Assembly (NCBI GenBank): GCA_040881665.1
Contig: JBBECT010000005.1
Span: forward strand, 712,138 to 776,137
Length of the DNA: 64,000 bases
Source of the DNA: Actinomycetota bacterium
GTDB taxonomy: Bacteria > Actinomycetota > UBA4738 > HRBIN12
Direction: 5' to 3'
Every line of letters begins with the position of its first letter. The stretch's first letter is position 1. Below the pieces are notes generated by a model, which was given only the letters and a program-made list of their open reading frames with translations, did no database searches and was not told the origin of the DNA. This document shows, piece after piece, positions 55,974-63,962 of this stretch. Both the position numbers and the translations under genes were made by a program.

Positions 55974-56803
55974 GTCTTCTGATCGGCCTGCAGCAGCGCC
56001 CGGTAGAGGTCGTTGGCCGAAACCCCGCGTTCGCGCGCCACGTGCTGTGCCGCAGCGCGCTTGCGCTCGCCCCGTTCCACGAGCGCGCGCACCTGCTCGA
56101 GGAGCTCGTCCTGGTCGGGCTCCTCGGTGGCGGCCGCTCCCTCGAACACGACGACGATCTCACCCTTCGGGTCGTCGTACCCGAGCTGGGAGAGCACGTC
56201 GGAGATCCGGCCGCGTAGCACCTGCTCGTGGACCTTCGTGATCTCCCGGGCCAGGGCGGCGCGCCGGTCGCCGAAGGCGACGAGCGCATCACGGAGCAGC
56301 GTCCGCACCCGGTGCGGCGACTCGAAACACACGAGCGTCCGCGGATCGGTCGCGAGCTCGGCGAGCCGACGCCGCCGTTCGCCGGCCTTCCGGGGCGGGA
56401 ACCCCTCGAAGACGAACCGGTCGGTCGGCAATCCGGACACCACGAGCGCCGCGATCACCGCGGAGGGTCCCGGAACGACGCGCACCTCGATCCCGTCGTC
56501 GGCACACGCCCGCACCAATCGGAACCCCGGGTCGGACATCCCCGGCATGCCCGCGTCGGACACGACCGCGACATCGGACCCCTCGCGGAGGAGTGCGAGC
56601 AGCTCGACGGTCCGCTCGCGCTCGTTCCCCTCGAAGAACGACACGAGGCGCGCCCGGATCCCGAAGTGCGACAAGAGCCGTCCGGTACGGCGGGTGTCCT
56701 CGGCGGCGACCACGTCGACGGCCGCGAGGACCTGCAGGGCCCGCTCGCCGATGTCACCGAGGTTGCCGATCGGGGTGCCCACCAGATGCAGGGTTCCGCT
56801 CAC
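55970..56803 (-). CDS. rsmI: 16S rRNA 2'-O-ribose C1402 methyltransferase
   Basis: SAM-dependent methyltransferase acting on C1402 of 16S rRNA in the decoding centre. N-terminal block GTLHLVGTPIGNLGDIGERA, then AAEDTRRTGRLLSHFGI and VVSDAGMPGMSDPGFRLVRA, both characteristic of RsmI/YraL. FVFEGFPPRKAGERRRRLAE, LVCFESPHRV and LAREITKVHEQVLRG continue the family pattern. The length of 277 residues is normal. The start is GTG 56803; the divergent mannosyltransferase starts 36 bp away, so promoters overlap. Downstream gene (metzincin) starts within its last four bases. Confidence 0.95.
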   Translation of the reverse strand: MSGTLHLVGTPIGNLGDIGERALQVLAAVDVVAAEDTRRTGRLLSHFGIRARLVSFFEGNERERTVELLALLREGSDVAVVSDAGMPGMSDPGFRLVRACADDGIEVRVVPGPSAVIAALVVSGLPTDRFVFEGFPPRKAGERRRRLAELATDPRTLVCFESPHRVRTLLRDALVAFGDRRAALAREITKVHEQVLRGRISDVLSQLGYDDPKGEIVVVFEGAAATEEPDQDELLEQVRALVERGERKRAAAQHVARERGVSANDLYRALLQADQKT

Positions 56804-56824
56804 CCTCCGATGGTCCCACGCGCG

Positions 56825-56830
56825 TACGAT
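56825..56830 (+). promoter_or_regulatory. Candidate -10 box for the leaderless PMT gene
   Basis: TACGAT stands eight bases before ATG 56839 with no ribosome-binding site, in the 36-bp gap between divergent genes. Confidence 0.45.
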
Positions 56831-56838
56831 CGTGCGCG

Positions 56839-58449
56839 ATGCAGCGCCTGCGCCACGTCCTCGGCCACCCCGTCGTCGCGATCGCGGTTGTCACGATCCT
56901 GGCGGGGGCTCTCCGGTTCCACGACCTGGGGGACCCTGGCCGGCGGATCTTCGACGAGGTCTACTACTCCAAGGCCGGCTGCCTCGCCGTCGGCTACGAC
57001 CGCGAGACGTGTGCCGTCACCTCCGAGCAGGAGATCGCCTGGGCCGACAAGTACGACGACGTGGGGTCGTGGGTGCATCCGCCGCTGGGCAAGCTCGCGA
57101 TCGGAACCGGACAGCGGGTCTTCGGTCCGGACGCCTTCGGCTGGCGGTCCGCGACGGCGTTCGCGGGAACGCTCACCGTGATGCTGATCGCGTGGCTCGC
57201 GTTCCTGTTGTGGCGTCGGGCCGCATGGGCATGGGTGGCCGGCCTGCTGATGGCGACCGAACACCTCAGCTTCGTGCAGTCGCGGATCGGGATGCTCGAC
57301 GGGCTCCTGACCTTCTGGATCGTGCTCGGGCTGTTCCTGCTCGTGGTCGACCGCCGGTGGATCGACCGGCGGACGGAGGCCGCGGCGAGGGAGGAGGAGT
57401 CCGGACCCCGACCGCCGACCGACGACCGACTCCTCCCGGTCGCCGGCGGCAGCGTCGATCTCTGGGATGCCGACCGGGACTCGACCGGCGCCGACCCCCG
57501 GCGACCTCCACCACCCCCGCCCGGAACGGAACCGGTGCTCGCTCCCGCGTTCGCCGGACCGGTCCCCTCACCGCTGTGGCGCCCCTGGCGGTTCGCGGCG
57601 GGCATCGCCCTCGCATGCGCCGTCGCGACGAAGTGGTCCGGGGCGTTCGCGCTCCTCGCGGCCATCGTGCTCTCGTTGCTGTGGGAGCGGACCCGGCGGT
57701 TCCGCGCGTGGGCCGACCATCCCGTGCGCCGCGCGATCGTGCAGGAGGGATTCACGATCGTCCTCGCGTTCGCGATCGTCCCGATCCTGGTCTACGTCGC
57801 GTCCTACGCCGGCTACTTCATGGAGTTCGGCTTCAGCCCTTCCCGCTGGTTCACGCTGCAACGGGAGATGCTCGGATTCAGCCGTGGCCTCGAACCACTC
57901 GACGACAAGGGCCAGCCGATCCACGGCTACCTGTCGGCCGCGTGGCAATGGATCGCGAACGCCCGCCCGGTCGCCTACTTCTACACCGACGAGTCGGGGG
58001 TCCGTCGCGAGATCATGGCGATCGGCAACCCCGTCGTGTTCTGGACGAGCATCGTGGCGATCCCGGCGATGGCGGTCGCGTGGCGCCGTGCGCGCGACTG
58101 GATCGCCGGGTTCGTCCTCGTCGCGATCGGCGTGCAGTACCTGCCGTGGTTCTTCATCTCGCGCCCGAAGTTCCTCTTCTACATCGCACCGATCGCTCCG
58201 TTCCTCGTCCTCGCCGTGGTGTGGCTCGTCCGCGAGCTCGCCTCGTGGCGGATCGAACCGCAGGAAGCCGACGACGCGAAGCGCGGGATCCGTCCGCTGC
58301 TGCCGGTTGCCGTGCTCCTCGTCGTCGCGGCGATCGCGACCTTCCTCTGGTTCTGGCCGGTGCTGACCGCCGGGGAACTCACCGAACAGGCATGGCGGCT
58401 GCGGATCTGGTTCGACGGAACGACGTGGGCGCACTTCAACTGGATCTGA
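56839..58449 (+). CDS. Dolichyl-phosphate-mannose--protein mannosyltransferase (PMT, GT39)
   Basis: Polytopic membrane glycosyltransferase that transfers mannose from polyprenyl phosphate mannose to Ser/Thr of exported proteins. The start at ATG 56839 gives a short N-terminus and a first helix (VVAIAVVTILAGALRF). The catalytic acidic pair is in RRIFDEVYYSKAG after the first helix. SWVHPPLGKLAIGTGQRVFG and ATEHLSFVQSRIGMLDGLLT are conserved GT39 blocks. About ten further helices follow. An insert of some 60 residues, Pro/Asp-rich, interrupts the middle (residues about 180-240). Length 536 residues. rsmI divergent to PMT is the standard actinobacterial arrangement. It would modify the many secreted proteins encoded here (inference). 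Confidence 0.93.
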   Translation: MQRLRHVLGHPVVAIAVVTILAGALRFHDLGDPGRRIFDEVYYSKAGCLAVGYDRETCAVTSEQEIAWADKYDDVGSWVHPPLGKLAIGTGQRVFGPDAFGWRSATAFAGTLTVMLIAWLAFLLWRRAAWAWVAGLLMATEHLSFVQSRIGMLDGLLTFWIVLGLFLLVVDRRWIDRRTEAAAREEESGPRPPTDDRLLPVAGGSVDLWDADRDSTGADPRRPPPPPPGTEPVLAPAFAGPVPSPLWRPWRFAAGIALACAVATKWSGAFALLAAIVLSLLWERTRRFRAWADHPVRRAIVQEGFTIVLAFAIVPILVYVASYAGYFMEFGFSPSRWFTLQREMLGFSRGLEPLDDKGQPIHGYLSAAWQWIANARPVAYFYTDESGVRREIMAIGNPVVFWTSIVAIPAMAVAWRRARDWIAGFVLVAIGVQYLPWFFISRPKFLFYIAPIAPFLVLAVVWLVRELASWRIEPQEADDAKRGIRPLLPVAVLLVVAAIATFLWFWPVLTAGELTEQAWRLRIWFDGTTWAHFNWI

Positions 58450-58507
58450 CCCGACGAGTGCGCTGACCGCCGGTCATCGCGGGGGACTTCAGCGCAGATC
58501 GCTCGGG

Positions 58508-58513
58508 TACGAT
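58508..58513 (+). promoter_or_regulatory. Candidate -10 box for the CocE-family hydrolase
   Basis: TACGAT lies nine bases before ATG 58523. This spacing favours ATG 58523 over the GTG at 58517 as the start codon of a leaderless message. Confidence 0.4.
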
Positions 58514-58522
58514 GCTGTGCTG

Positions 58523-60553
58523 ATGCCGGCACTCGAACACGTCAAGATTCCCATGTCCGACGGTGTGCGGCTATCCGCCTACCTCGTCCTTCCCGACGCC
58601 CCCGCTCATCCAGGTCCGTGGCCCGCGATCCTCGAGGCCCTTCCCTACCGCAAGGACGACATCACCTCCGGCTACAAGCCCGAGTACGAACGGCTCGCCG
58701 ACGAAGGCGGCTACGCGGTCTGCCGGATCGACGTCCGCGGCACCGGCTCGAGCGAGGGCATCGCGGTCGACGAGTACCCGGTGCGGGAGCAGGACGACCT
58801 GATCGAGGTGATCCGATGGCTCGCCGAGCAGCCCTGGAGCACCGGCGACGTCGGGATGTACGGGACCTCCTACTCCGGGTTCAACGCGATCCAGGTCGCG
58901 ATGCGCCGCCCCCCGCAGTTGAAGGCGATCATCCCGATCTTCGCCACAGACGATCGGTTCGGCGACGACGTCCACTACTACGGCGGCGCGCAGAAGCAGC
59001 TCGACAAGATCGACTACCCGGCCTACATGGTCGCGATGAACGCGCTGCCGCCCGCACCGCCGGTCTACGGCGATGGCTGGCGCGAGGTCTGGGAGCAGCG
59101 CGTGCAGGAGACCGAACCGTGGCTGATCACCTGGCTCGAGCACCAACGGCTCGACGACTACTGGAAGCACGGGTCGCTGCTCGTCGACTACGACTCGATC
59201 GAGGCGGCGACGATGATCGTCGCCGGGTGGGCCGATGGGTACCGGAACAACTCGCTGCGCACGATCCAACAGCTCACGTGTCCCAAGCGGCTGCTGCTGG
59301 GTCCCTGGGCCCACGCCTCGATCGAGGACTCGGACCCCGGTCCGAACATCGATATCGTCGTCGAGCATCTGCGCTGGTGGGATCGCTGGCTGAAGGGCAT
59401 CGACAACGGGATCGACGGCGAGCCGGAGATCGTCGTGTTCGCGAGACGTTCCACGCGGCCGTCACCGACCTTGAAGGAGTACCGCGGCGAGTGGCGCTAC
59501 GAGCCCGGGTGGCCGCTCGAGCGGCTCGTCGAGACTCAGTTCGAGCTCGAGAAGGCGCGCGCGCCCGGGCGCAACGACACGGGGCCCGACGATCTGCAGG
59601 TGCGGGGCGACGTCGGGTGGACCGCGTGGATCTCCTGCGCCGGCGCCCTCCCGTGGGGAACGCCCGACGACCAGCGCGCCGACGAAGCGTTCTCGCTCGT
59701 CTACGACTGGGAGCCGCTGGAGGACGAGCTGGAGATCCTCGGCCACCCGACACTCGAGGTCACCGTCACCTCGTCGGCTCCGATCGCCTACCTCGACGCG
59801 AAGCTGTGCGACGTGTTCCCGGACGGAACCTCCTCACTCGTGACGCGCGGTTTGCTGAACCTCGCGCACCGCGACTCGCGCGAGGAACCCACGCCCATCG
59901 AGCCCGGGCGTCCCTATCGGATCTCGTTCCCCCTCGAGGTCACCTCGTGGATCTTCGAGCGGGGCCACCGGATCCGTCTCGATCTCGCCGGCACGGACTG
60001 GCCGAACGCCTGGCCGCCGCCGGAGCCCCTCTCGCTCACGATCGACCGCGTGGGCTCGATGCTGACGCTGCCGGTCCTCGACGGACCCAGCCCGATCTCG
60101 GAACGTCCGACGATGGCCGAGCCCAGGCGCGAGCAGCACGTCGGCGGCCGTCACGGCGGCTCGTCCGGCGGCACCGACGCCAGCGGTGGCGACGGGGAGG
60201 GCCGGGACGACGCGGTCTGGTGGCGCATCGAGCACGACCAGCTCGCGCGCGAGACGCGTGCGGTGGCCGGGAGCTCCGGCGTCACGCAGGCGACCGACGA
60301 TCGCCCCCGCGTCGACGAGATCTACGAGGGCCACGTCGCCGTTTCGTACGACGATCCGGGCCGTGCCCGGGCCGAAGGGCACATCCGCTTCGAGATCGCG
60401 TGGCCGGAGGTGACCGCGACGAGCGAGCTGACCCACAAGCTCGTGAGCGACCGCGAGGCCTACCACCTCGAGATGGACCTGGTGGTCAGCGAGAACGGCG
60501 AGCAGCGCTGGACCCGCCGGTGGCGGCGCCGGATCCCCCGCGACCACGCCTGA
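58523..60553 (+). CDS. CocE/NonD-family serine hydrolase (X-Pro dipeptidyl-peptidase-like)
   Basis: Alpha/beta hydrolase with the S15/CocE architecture acting on acyl esters or amides. The catalytic Ser116 is in MYGTSYSGFNAIQ (GxSxxG). Upstream are LEALPYRKDDITSGYKPEY and CRIDVRGTGSSEG (oxyanion/core). The likely catalytic Asp and His lie in the C-terminal half of the hydrolase domain (GWADGYRNNS and LLGPWAHASIEDSDPG). The C-terminal jelly-roll (from about 370) has DEAFSLVYDWEPLEDELEIL and FPLEVTSWIFERGHRIRLDL. A Gly/Asp-rich linker and extra beta domain of about 120 residues extend the C-terminus beyond the usual length. Start ATG 58523. The substrate is unknown. Confidence 0.88.
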   Translation: MPALEHVKIPMSDGVRLSAYLVLPDAPAHPGPWPAILEALPYRKDDITSGYKPEYERLADEGGYAVCRIDVRGTGSSEGIAVDEYPVREQDDLIEVIRWLAEQPWSTGDVGMYGTSYSGFNAIQVAMRRPPQLKAIIPIFATDDRFGDDVHYYGGAQKQLDKIDYPAYMVAMNALPPAPPVYGDGWREVWEQRVQETEPWLITWLEHQRLDDYWKHGSLLVDYDSIEAATMIVAGWADGYRNNSLRTIQQLTCPKRLLLGPWAHASIEDSDPGPNIDIVVEHLRWWDRWLKGIDNGIDGEPEIVVFARRSTRPSPTLKEYRGEWRYEPGWPLERLVETQFELEKARAPGRNDTGPDDLQVRGDVGWTAWISCAGALPWGTPDDQRADEAFSLVYDWEPLEDELEILGHPTLEVTVTSSAPIAYLDAKLCDVFPDGTSSLVTRGLLNLAHRDSREEPTPIEPGRPYRISFPLEVTSWIFERGHRIRLDLAGTDWPNAWPPPEPLSLTIDRVGSMLTLPVLDGPSPISERPTMAEPRREQHVGGRHGGSSGGTDASGGDGEGRDDAVWWRIEHDQLARETRAVAGSSGVTQATDDRPRVDEIYEGHVAVSYDDPGRARAEGHIRFEIAWPEVTATSELTHKLVSDREAYHLEMDLVVSENGEQRWTRRWRRRIPRDHA

Positions 60554-60589
60554 AGCGGACCGAAGGAGCGAGGGGAAACGACCCCGGAA

Positions 60590-60624
60590 ACGCTTGTCCC
60601 CGGCGCAGCGGGCCGGGGACGCGT
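60590..60624. terminator. Strong hairpin terminator between convergent genes
   Basis: A nine-pair stem GTCCCCGGC/GCCGGGGAC with loop GCAGCGG is extended by ACGC/GCGT after a two-base bulge. It lies between the CocE hydrolase gene and the convergent YbaK-type gene. On the plus strand it is followed by CTTGGG rather than a U run. Confidence 0.65.
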
Positions 60625-60727
60625 CTTGGGTATCGGACGGGGATGGCGTCACCGCCACTTGTCCTCCGTCCACCCCAAAGGGTAGGACCAGGCGCCGACA
60701 TCGACAAGGACGCCGGTCAGCGAGGTG

Positions 60728-61297
60728 TCAGCCGGTCTCGGTGTCGGATGCCGCCGCGGCCGACGCGGCGGTCAGCGGTGTGATCACGACCGGATCGTCG
60801 CGGAACAACGCGTCGGTCGCCATCGCGATCGACAGCGTGTGCTTCCCGGCCCGGAACACCACCGTGCTCCGCTGCACGACCGCCGGATCGACGTACATCG
60901 GCGCGAGGAAGAACAGCCCCAGGGGAGGAAGGGCGCCCGGCTCGTACTCGGGGAACGAGCGCTCGAGCTCCTTCGTGGCCGCCGGGCGAGCGTCCGGGTC
61001 GCGCAGCGCGGCGCGGGCGAGATCCAGGTCGAGGTCGGTGGTTTCGGGAACCACCATCAGCGCGTGGCCCAGGGAGGTGACCAGCACTTCGGTCTTGACG
61101 ACCTCGTCGGGAGCGAACCCGCGCGGCCGGGTCGGTCGCGGCGCCGGATCGCGTCGCTCGTCCGCGACAACCAGACTCGGGCGCCCTGACGACGCCGTCG
61201 GGTTGTCCCGATCCGGCTGGGCCGGATCGTCGGGGTGCGGGATCACGACGAACGTGACACCGCGACCTTGCAGGTACTCCATCAGTCGCGCCGACAT
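60728..61297 (-). CDS. YbaK/EbsC-type (aminoacyl-tRNA deacylase-like) protein
   Basis: Likely trans-editing or YbaK-fold protein; in characterised members it hydrolyses mischarged tRNAs. The start at ATG 61297, after AGGGGGAGCACC, gives MSARLMEYLQGRGVTFVVIP. The core motifs EVVKTEVLVTSLGHALMVVP, ELERSFPEYEPGALPPLGLF and VFRAGKHTLSIAMATDALFR correspond to the YbaK fold, including the conserved Lys in VVKT and the G-AL-PLG segment. An insertion of about 35 residues (Pro/Asp/Arg-rich) lies between positions 22 and 57, which is unusual. The length of 189 residues is a little over normal. Leftward and convergent with the CocE hydrolase; it stands alone. Confidence 0.82.
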   Translation of the reverse strand: MSARLMEYLQGRGVTFVVIPHPDDPAQPDRDNPTASSGRPSLVVADERRDPAPRPTRPRGFAPDEVVKTEVLVTSLGHALMVVPETTDLDLDLARAALRDPDARPAATKELERSFPEYEPGALPPLGLFFLAPMYVDPAVVQRSTVVFRAGKHTLSIAMATDALFRDDPVVITPLTAASAAAASDTETG

Positions 61298-61560
61298 GGT
61301 GCTCCCCCTCCCCTGAGCCCGTCGCCGGGCCCGTGTGACTCGACCACATCGGATGAGACGGGATGCTACTCGTCCGCGCCACTCCGATGCAGAGCCGAAG
61401 GTCGGGATCTGGCGGCAAAGGTCGCGCCGTGCGCGCCCGATCGGGCGTTGCGGCGCGCCGCACCGTACATCGGGGACCGTCGTGAACCTACGCATCCGGT
61501 CTGCGGCTCGTGGGGAACCCGGCACGCCTCGCGACCGCGCGGTGTTCGCCGGCCGGGCAC

Positions 61561-62322
61561 TCACCCCCCGAAACCCGGCAACCGGTCGCGGAACACGATC
61601 CAGCCGAGCCCCGCACCGACGTCGATCAGCACGTGCGCGATCACCAACGGCCAGGTCCGGCGCCATCGTGCGAACACCCAGCCCAGCAGCAACCCCATCG
61701 CGAGGTTCCCGAGGAATCCGCCCCACCCCTGGTACAGGTGGTACGAGGCGCGCAACCCCGCCGAACCGAATATCGCCCACGGGGTGCGAACACCGAGCTG
61801 CTGGAGCCGCGTGATCAAGTACCCGGCGACGATCGTCTCCTCGAGCAGGCCCGCCTCGACCGCATTCAGCACGAGCACGGGAACCGTCCACCAGTGCCCC
61901 AGCGGCGGGGCCGGAACGACGAACCGGTTCACCCCGAGCTCGACGGCAACCAGGTAGAGCCCGATCCCGGCTGCCCCGATCACGACGGCGAGCGCAACCC
62001 CCAGACCGATGTCGAACCGCGGCCGGTTCCACGCCATCCCGATCGCCCCGACCCCCTCGCCGTCGCGCCGGACGAGGTAGAGGACGAGCCACACCGGAGC
62101 GAGGCCGAACACGAAGCTCGCCAGCTGCCGCGCGAACACGACGTCCTGGCTGACCGAGGCGACGGTCACCCCCGCCACCGGAGCGGTCACGAGGTTGATC
62201 GCCGCGAACACCGCGCTCGCCAGCAGCGACAGAGCGAGCACGACGAGGACCTCTTCGCCCAGCCGTCGCGGCGGGAGCGGGGCGGGAGGAACGGCCTCGT
62301 CGAAGGTCAGCACCGAACGCAC
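61561..62322 (-). CDS. CPBP-family intramembrane metalloprotease
   Basis: Polytopic CAAX-protease/bacteriocin-processing (Abi) family protein of 253 residues. There are about seven hydrophobic helices. The catalytic motif EAGLLEETIVAGYLITRLQQ (EExxxxR-like) and the later RASYHLYQGWGGFLGNLAMG (second His motif) are present, with LVIAHVLIDVGAG as the third block. Substrates could be prenylated-like or bacteriocin-related peptides, or unknown membrane proteins. The start is GTG 62322 with a TAGGCT box six bases upstream. Between it and the YbaK gene lies a 263-bp gap in which I see nothing. It is divergent from an FAD oxidoreductase. Confidence 0.85.
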   Translation of the reverse strand: MRSVLTFDEAVPPAPLPPRRLGEEVLVVLALSLLASAVFAAINLVTAPVAGVTVASVSQDVVFARQLASFVFGLAPVWLVLYLVRRDGEGVGAIGMAWNRPRFDIGLGVALAVVIGAAGIGLYLVAVELGVNRFVVPAPPLGHWWTVPVLVLNAVEAGLLEETIVAGYLITRLQQLGVRTPWAIFGSAGLRASYHLYQGWGGFLGNLAMGLLLGWVFARWRRTWPLVIAHVLIDVGAGLGWIVFRDRLPGFGG

Positions 62323-62328
62323 CCGGCA

Positions 62329-62334
62329 AGCCTA
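62329..62334 (-). promoter_or_regulatory. Candidate -10 box for the CPBP protease gene
   Basis: TAGGCT on the minus strand, six bases before GTG 62322; a leaderless-type arrangement. Confidence 0.4.
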
Positions 62335-62397
62335 AGCCCGCACTACACTCCGCCGGCAGAGCCGCGGGGCCGCGAGGCCCGTGGGAGGGAACGAGCA

Positions 62398-63621
62398 ATG
62401 GCGACGAAGGAGACCGCCGACCTCGTGATCGTCGGGGGCGGCACGATCGGCGGCTGGGCCGCCTGGTTCGCGCGGCGCAACGGCGCGAAGAAGGTCGTGG
62501 TCCTCGAACGCGGCCTGGTCGGCGAGGGCGCCTCGAGTCGGTCGGCGGGCGTGGTCCGCCAGCAGGGCGGCACCCCGAGCACCGTGCGTCTGGGCATCGA
62601 GAGCGTCGCCTTCTACCGGCAGCAGCAGGATCTGTTCGGTATCGACTCCGGGTTCCGCGAGCTCGGCTACCTGATCCTCGCGGTCACCAAGGACGACGTG
62701 GCCGGCGGGCAGCGGCGGATCGAGATGCAACGCGCAGCCGGGCTCGACGTGGACTGGCTCGATGCGAACCGAGTCCGCGAACGCAACCCGACGCTCGCGC
62801 CCACCGGCTATCGCGGCGGGACCTACGTCGCCACCGACGGGTGCATCGATCCCTCCCGGAACGTGCTCGCCTACACGGCCGCGATGCGACAGGCGAAGGT
62901 CGACCTCCGCGAGCGCACCGCGTTCCTCGGGCTGCGGACCCGCGCGGCCGGGAAGGGGCGCCACCGGGTCACCGGCGTGCGGACGAGCGCAGGAACGATC
63001 GCGACCGAGCGCGTGATCCTCACCGGCGGCCCGTCGCTGCGGCGCGAGGTCGGCCCCCTCGTCGGGGCGACGATCCCCGTGGGCGCGGCCCGCCACCAAT
63101 GCGCGGTGAGCGAACCGCACGAGGATCTCGAGGTGGAACGGCTCCCGATGGTCTTCGACATCGGCGCCGGCATCTACTGGCGGCTGCACGAGGGCGGACT
63201 GCTGTGGGGGATGAGCAACCCCGACGAGACGCCCGGCGAGGCGCGCGAGATCGACTGGCTGTACCTGCGGAAGATGCAGCGCCGCCTGGCGAAGCTCGTC
63301 CCCGTCACCGGCGGCCTCGGGATCCGCAAGGCATGGGCGGCGACGATCGACTACACGCCCGATCACATGCCGATCCTCGGCCCGGTGCACCGCACCGACG
63401 GAGCGGTGATCGAAGGAACGACGATCGCGAACGCGTGCGGGCACGGGATGATGTGGGGACCGGCGGTGTCGCGGATCGCCGCCGACCTGGCGATCGCGGG
63501 AACGACGAGGGTGATCGACGACGTCGAGCGCTACGGCATGGACCGTTTCGACGCGACGGGACGATCGTCACTCGCCGCCGACCCCATCTCCCTGCCCTTC
63601 CCGCTCGAGCCCGACGACTGA
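62398..63621 (+). CDS. FAD-dependent oxidoreductase (DAO/glycine oxidase family)
   Basis: Cytoplasmic amine or amino-acid oxidase-like flavoprotein, related to sarcosine oxidase and D-amino-acid oxidase. ATG 62398 has a GGGAGGGA ribosome-binding site. The FAD-binding motif is ADLVIVGGGTIGGWAAWFAR (GxGxxG) at residues 7-26, followed by VVVLERGLVGEGASSRSAGV with the Glu for ribose and the SSRSAG covalent-type site. The C-terminal part has TIDYTPDHMPILGPVHRTDG and ACGHGMMWGPAVSRIAADL, the usual FAD-contact block. Length 407 residues. The substrate (an amino acid or methylated amine) cannot be assigned; it is divergent from the CPBP protease gene. Confidence 0.88.
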   Translation: MATKETADLVIVGGGTIGGWAAWFARRNGAKKVVVLERGLVGEGASSRSAGVVRQQGGTPSTVRLGIESVAFYRQQQDLFGIDSGFRELGYLILAVTKDDVAGGQRRIEMQRAAGLDVDWLDANRVRERNPTLAPTGYRGGTYVATDGCIDPSRNVLAYTAAMRQAKVDLRERTAFLGLRTRAAGKGRHRVTGVRTSAGTIATERVILTGGPSLRREVGPLVGATIPVGAARHQCAVSEPHEDLEVERLPMVFDIGAGIYWRLHEGGLLWGMSNPDETPGEAREIDWLYLRKMQRRLAKLVPVTGGLGIRKAWAATIDYTPDHMPILGPVHRTDGAVIEGTTIANACGHGMMWGPAVSRIAADLAIAGTTRVIDDVERYGMDRFDATGRSSLAADPISLPFPLEPDD

Positions 63622-63626
63622 TCTCG

Positions 63627-63962
63627 TCAGTACCGGATCTGTAACGCGTACCGCAACGCGCGATCGAGCTCGGGGATCCGCTCGGCGCCGAGAGCCCCGA
63701 GGGCGTCGCCGTCGAGGAGCTGCCGCGGCACCGTCAGGATGTTGTCGAGGCTCACCACCGACGGCTTCGGCACACCCTCGGCGCCGCCCACCACGAGCTC
63801 GGAGTCAAGGCCGCGGATCATCGAGGTCAGCGGGGCGACGGTGACCTTGTTGAGGACCCGCAGCGTCGCATCGCGCGTAAGCACGAGCACGGGCCGGCGC
63901 CCCGCCGGGCTCGGAAGGTCGGCCCAGTAGACCTCGCCGCGCCGAACGGGGAGCGTGCTCAC
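63627..63962 (-). CDS. mazF: PemK/MazF-family type II toxin (endoribonuclease)
   Basis: Likely sequence-specific mRNA interferase. The start is GTG 63962, overlapping the antitoxin stop as GTGA; GTG 63965 lies one codon earlier. The conserved N-terminus is RRGEVYWADLPSPAGRRPVL, with the catalytic Arg/Thr set in VLVLTRDATLRVLNKVTVAP and LTSMIRGLDSELVVG. The remainder PKPSVVSLDNILTVPRQLL matches the second beta-barrel half. The 111-residue length is normal. Antitoxin overlaps it upstream. It is convergent with the FAD oxidoreductase gene. Whether both are functional cannot be seen in full because the antitoxin is cut by the window edge. Confidence 0.88.
   Translation of the reverse strand: MSTLPVRRGEVYWADLPSPAGRRPVLVLTRDATLRVLNKVTVAPLTSMIRGLDSELVVGGAEGVPKPSVVSLDNILTVPRQLLDGDALGALGAERIPELDRALRYALQIRY

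Noticed and set aside
60728-62398. A 556-codon minus-strand frame spanning the YbaK gene, the gap and the antisense of the CPBP region
   Set aside because: Only the last 189 codons show homology and a ribosome-binding site; the upstream part has shadow-type composition and overlaps a real membrane protein gene.
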